From contig JADJRV010000023.1 in the NCBI GenBank assembly GCA_016712045.1, positions 1 through 64,000 of the forward strand: a stretch of 64,000 bases of DNA. Direction: 5' to 3'. This document shows positions 60,219 to 64,000 of this stretch, piece after piece; within the stretch, counting starts at the first letter, position 1; each line of letters begins with the position of its first letter. This DNA comes from Chloracidobacterium sp. Lineage in GTDB: Bacteria; Acidobacteriota; Blastocatellia; Pyrinomonadales; Pyrinomonadaceae. Made by a program: the position numbers and the translations under genes. The notes beneath the pieces were generated by a model. The model searched no databases. It saw only the letters and a program-made list of their open reading frames with translations, and was not told the origin of the DNA.

Positions 60219-62719
60219 CTATCGCAGACCCTGGCCAATCTGTTCCGTGCCAAATGCTCCGATCCCGTTTAGGCGGAAACTGAAGGTCACGCGGTTCTCT
60301 TTGCGAACGCCGACATTGAAAGTGTAGTACTGCATGGCGAGAGAGCAGCAATCATATGCGTACCCAAGAGTAACGAGCGAACTGATCATCGGGGACTGTT
60401 TTGCCGTCCTTGGATTCTCGAAATCAAAGAAGAACGATGCTCCGCCATATAAGCCTTGATTACGGTTTCCCACAAAGACTGATGGACTCCATTGAGACCC
60501 GCGAAGAGTTCCCGGTTCCTTGCCGTTGACATCGGCATACTGGGCCAGAGATGGTATCAGCGTGATCGCCCTTGTGTAGTAAAGTCTGAAATAATTTGAA
60601 CAGCGGTTTATCGTATCCAATTGTGGCCGAAATAGCCCTAAGTCCGTCACCGCTCAACCCATAATCGAGACGAGTGTTAACAAAGATCGTTTTCTGCGGG
60701 CGATAGGTTGCGTCAATATTTATGGGCGAAAATCGTCTCGGCACACCGCCGAATGTATAAAAACTCATCGCCGTCATCGGCTCGATCTGGTTACGAAAAC
60801 CCGGGACTAGTGCTCCGCCAAATGTCTCATCGAAAAAGTACTTACCGCGTATACTAAGACTAAATATTTCGTATGGCTGCACCGACGACGCCTTGGATTT
60901 GTCGCCTTTTTCCTGCAGCAATTTCTGAGCCTCGCTCGTCACAGCCTCGCCGTATTTTCGTGTGTAAAAACGGTTGATGATGCCATATTCGATCTCGTTG
61001 GTATTCGCGATCGTGTCGACGTGGTCAAATCTGATTATGCGGTTAAAGTTATCGACTCCACGGACTAGACGATAAGTCAGATACGGTTCGATGACGTGTC
61101 GAAATCTAAACTTATCGTTCTTACCGTAGTAGTTTTTAGCAAGGGCGACCGGCCTAACGTCAAAAGTCAACTCTCCGTATTTGCGTATCACGTCATCGCT
61201 GATCACCCGACGGAACGAGTCAAACGAATTAGAATAATACGTAACCCGTGCGGACGCTGTCGTAGTGAAATTGAAATACTTAGTGTACAGCGGCAGGATG
61301 ATCTGCGGATAAATATCAAAACGCTGAACTACCGATGGCGTAACGATCGGGTCGTGACCTGTCATCTGTTGATATAAGGCAAGATCATCGACCTCCTCGC
61401 GTCTCGATACGCCCTCAAGACTCGTCTTGAAAGAAAAATAAACGCCATTCAGAAATGATGGCATTGACGGACGCTTTTCGAAATTGATACTTGGCAGATT
61501 TCGCGTCTTTTCCTTAACATTCGGTATAGAGATCACCTGAGATCTCGCGAGTATATTGAGTGTGTAATCGTTCCAACTTTTATTAATAAAGACTTGTGAG
61601 TTTTCGATCGGCGATATGATCTGTTGGATGCCGTCGGAAAACTCTTGTCGGAAAGCGAGACTTGACGTCAAGCGAAAATCTGCGGCTGCGGTAAACCCAT
61701 TTGGAAAATAATGGACCCCTTCGGCGTAAACGATAGATCCGCCTTGATCTGGGTGCGCAGCGTCCGCTTTCGGCCCAAATATCCTGTCTTTAACAGCATA
61801 AAAGCCCGCATTGAAATATGATCGCGAATTGGCTCGCGTCCTTAGATCCAACCCATAGCCAATGCCGCGTTTGCTGTAAAGGTCTCCGCGAAACGTCACA
61901 TCGGCCGAGTCGCCGAGCGTCTGATAGTAGGCGGTAGAAAGGCGTAATCCCTTGCGGCCTGAATATCCGAACGTAGGAGTCAGAAAGCCGGAGCTGCGTG
62001 CTTTTTCTTTGATCGAAATAGAGGCGAACGGCACGATCATAAGGGGAATATCCTTTACCCTAAACCTTCCGTTTTTGAGACGCAACCTGTCGTTTATCTT
62101 GATGCTTGCCCGGTCCGCCGTAAAGCTCCATTTTGGTACGGCTTCGACACAGGCCGTGAACTTCCCTTTTATCACGACGATCTCGGTGAGCGATACGCTC
62201 GACCCTCTCGGCTGTAAAGTAGATCACCGTCCCGTCGTTGGTCTGGTTGGTAAATCCTGTCGCGTCTTCAAACGTGCCGAGCTTTGTTTTGTAATTCCAA
62301 ACCGCCGTAGCACCCGTAATTCGCTGATCGTCGCCCTGGTCAAATATCACGCTGCCAGTTGCAACCATTTTATTTTCGGCCTCATAGATCGTGATCTCGT
62401 CCGCCTGCATTCGATAGATACCGTAATGAGCATCAACATTCCCGATATGCTTGACGATTCGTTTCCCGGCCTCGCCCTCGATCGTTCGCCGGTCGGAATT
62501 TACGACGACTTCGCCGTCACCGCCTTCAGGTTCGAAGCTAGGCTTTTTCGTGGGCTTAGGAGCCGCGATGCTCTGTTCCGCTGATATTGGATTGATATTC
62601 GGTGTGTCGGTTATTGGGTTAGCAACCTGTCGCTCGACCGGATTTGTCTGCTGCGCAAACGTCGAAAATGAGAGCAAAAAGCAGGAGAAAAGGAAGATTG
62701 TTAGGTTACGAAGCCACAT
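60219..62719 (-). CDS. lptD: LPS-assembly outer-membrane protein LptD (frame-disrupted)
   Basis: A signal peptide (MWLRNLTIFLFSCFLLSFS) is followed by an OstA/LptA-like periplasmic jellyroll (…VVVNSDRRTIEGE…, …ADEITIYEAENKMVATGSV…), then the large outer-membrane beta-barrel (…FASISIKEKARSSGFLTPTFGYSGRKG…). The repaired length of ~833 aa is normal. Frame breaks lie near 62165 (joining VERIGSDEIVVIKGKFTACVE…) and near 60610. LptD inserts LPS into the outer leaflet and is essential in most diderms, so the breaks are probably errors. It is upstream of nothing on its strand within the window; a lipoprotein gene lies 126 bp before its start. Confidence 0.85.
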
Positions 62720-62845
62720 TAAATCAATAAGTTAGTAGTTTGATGCTAACACGAAAGCAAATAAACAATAAAGCCTTGTTCCCGGCTGATGGTGGCATTG
62801 ATGTTTCTCTTGTTATTCGAAGGTATGTGCGTGGAGAGTATGCCA

Positions 62846-63340
62846 TCATTTGGCAGATAGTTCGAGTACGAAATAGTCGGTGTTCTCGATTCGGATTACC
62901 CGCCCTGAGGAGTATTGATCTAGGAAAAATTGGTTGGCGGCGTAAGCATTACCTTTTAGGACATCGTCGCCGCTCATCTCACTCTGAGCAATTAGCTCAG
63001 GCGGAAACCACGATTCCGACGACACGCTTGCTGCCTCAGGGGGCTTAACACGCTCAGCCTCAGCGACGATCTTTGCCGAATCTGTCGGCGAAAATCGTAG
63101 TACAGCTATTAATTTTTTGTTTGCCTTATTCTCTTTCCAAGCGACGTCCTCAGCCTCGTACGGAACAGTGGCGACAAGCCGCAACTCCTCGACATTAGTC
63201 TTAGCAGAGTTAGAACTATCGCTTGCCTGATTTGCCCCCGAGGGCGAATTTGTTGAATTTTTACCAGGGCCGCCGCACCCGAGCGTGAGTACAGCGATCA
63301 ATACGATCGAGAAATTAGCAATAAGCTTTACAACGGCCAT
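62846..63340 (-). CDS. Lipoprotein of unknown function
   Basis: 164 aa, intact. A lipobox (LIAVLTLGC, Cys ~residue 22) is followed by a Ser/Asn/Gly-rich tether of ~25 residues and a small folded part (EELRLVATVPYEAEDVAWKE…IRIENTDYFVLELSAK). No known motif. It is probably anchored to the inner or outer membrane. It is on the same strand as lptD, 126 bp upstream, and divergent from the mutase gene. Confidence 0.75.
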   Translation of the reverse strand: MAVVKLIANFSIVLIAVLTLGCGGPGKNSTNSPSGANQASDSSNSAKTNVEELRLVATVPYEAEDVAWKENKANKKLIAVLRFSPTDSAKIVAEAERVKPPEAASVSSESWFPPELIAQSEMSGDDVLKGNAYAANQFFLDQYSSGRVIRIENTDYFVLELSAK

Positions 63341-63469
63341 TTAGAGATTGTAGGCGGACAAAGGTGTATTTTGCAATTTCCCCGTCCCGTCACCGGCCCG
63401 TTGCCCTAATCGCTCAGGTAATTCAAGTATGGTAAAATCTCACTTTATACCACGATTATATTTATTTTT

Positions 63470-64000
63470 ATGATGCCAGAGATCAAAGAATCGACTACCG
63501 CCGCTGAGGCAGAAAAAGAGCGTTGGGAAAGCGAGACCCTGCAAAAGGTGCTCGACAAAACGCCCGAGCGTAAAGAACGATTTGAGGGCATTTCGCTCGA
63601 ACCGGTCGACCGGCTTTACACCGAGGTTGATGTCGAGGGCACGAGCGAGGTCGGTTTTCCGGGCGAGTATCCTTACAAACGCGGCATACACCCGACCGGA
63701 TATCGCGGCAAGCTGTGGACGATGCGGCAGTTTGCGGGATTTTCGTCGCCGGAGAATACGAACGAGCGATTTAAGTATTTGATGGAGCATGGCCAGACAG
63801 GTTTGTCCGTCGCATACGATCTGCCTGCTTTAATGGGCCTCGACGCTGATTCGCCACTGAGCGAAGGTGAGGTAGGTAAATGCGGTGTCGCCGTTTCATC
63901 ACTCGCAGATTTTGAGGTTTTGTTTGATGGCATTCCGCTCGATCAAGTTACCGTTTCGCAGACCATTAATGCTCCGGCACCGATATTTTTAGCGATGTAT
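63470..64000 (+). CDS. Methylmalonyl-CoA mutase, large subunit (partial, runs off the end)
   Basis: The 177 codons in the window match the N-terminal part of the B12-dependent mutase: YPYKRGIHPTGYRGKLWTMRQFAGF and GQTGLSVAYDLPALMGLD are family signatures of the acyl-CoA-binding TIM-barrel start. The enzyme interconverts methylmalonyl-CoA and succinyl-CoA. Two adjacent ATG codons (63470, 63473) can start it. The gene continues beyond the right edge. No frame break is seen in this part. Confidence 0.92.
   Translation, partial: MMPEIKESTTAAEAEKERWESETLQKVLDKTPERKERFEGISLEPVDRLYTEVDVEGTSEVGFPGEYPYKRGIHPTGYRGKLWTMRQFAGFSSPENTNERFKYLMEHGQTGLSVAYDLPALMGLDADSPLSEGEVGKCGVAVSSLADFEVLFDGIPLDQVTVSQTINAPAPIFLAMY

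Noticed and set aside
1..64000. CRISPR array or cas genes that could make the ligand for the CARF domain
   Set aside because: No regularly spaced direct repeats and no Cas10, Csm6 or other cas-like product are visible in the window.

Overview
The window reads as a piece of chromosome from a diderm bacterium, most likely an Acidobacteriota member of the Blastocatellia/Pyrinomonadales type. This is an inference from outer-membrane lipid A genes (lpxD, lpxB, lptD), a Thr-Pro-repeat PD40-type exported protein, a TPR-CHAT protein under its own sigma/anti-sigma pair, and moderate GC. The right half is ordinary chromosome. The left half is accessory.

Layout. (1) 1-6.5 kb, + strand: sigma factor, membrane anti-sigma factor, exported S9 peptidase, small Cys-rich exported peptide and exported TPR-CHAT (caspase-like) protein. 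(2) 6.6-32.8 kb: a defence island beside a tRNA-Pro gene, with a tyrosine recombinase and an excisionase-like gene at its right edge. It has two divergent arms. The minus arm encodes a type III-like restriction helicase-nuclease (Res), a ~1270-aa RecD-like helicase with a nuclease-like tail, a DNA adenine methylase (Mod), a DUF3644 protein with a HEPN-like RDNAIH motif, and a RelE-like/UvrD fusion. The plus arm encodes a sigma-54 activator whose N-terminal part looks like a CARF ligand-sensing domain, then a Druantia type III-like DruH/DruE pair. The 415-bp divergent gap carries four CGCAA-type half-sites that could be the regulator's binding sites. (3) 33-64 kb, core genes: tRNA-Pro, MerR regulator, thiL, small exported proteins, an HNH nuclease, a CAU-anticodon tRNA, cysS, a GT39 glycosyltransferase, cysteine dioxygenase, SGNH hydrolase, dsbD, the pyruvate dehydrogenase operon, a DMT transporter, a STAS protein, lpxD, lpxB, ilvE, lptD and the start of methylmalonyl-CoA mutase.

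How the parts may work together. The inferred model is an inducible defence locus. The CARF-sigma54 regulator would sense a (cyclic) nucleotide or RNA-end signal and switch on the Druantia-like helicase arm, and perhaps the restriction/HEPN arm across the shared intergenic region.

Caution. At least fifteen genes, many of them essential (thiL, cysS, pdhB, lpxB, lptD, dsbD, ilvE), carry 1-nt frame breaks, several in homopolymers, or single in-frame stops. That many lesions in core genes cannot all be real, so I treat them mainly as sequence error and annotate such genes as single CDSs spanning the breaks. For the same reason, apparent splits in the island (Mod, RecD-like, DUF3644, CARF regulator, DruE) are probably not biological.
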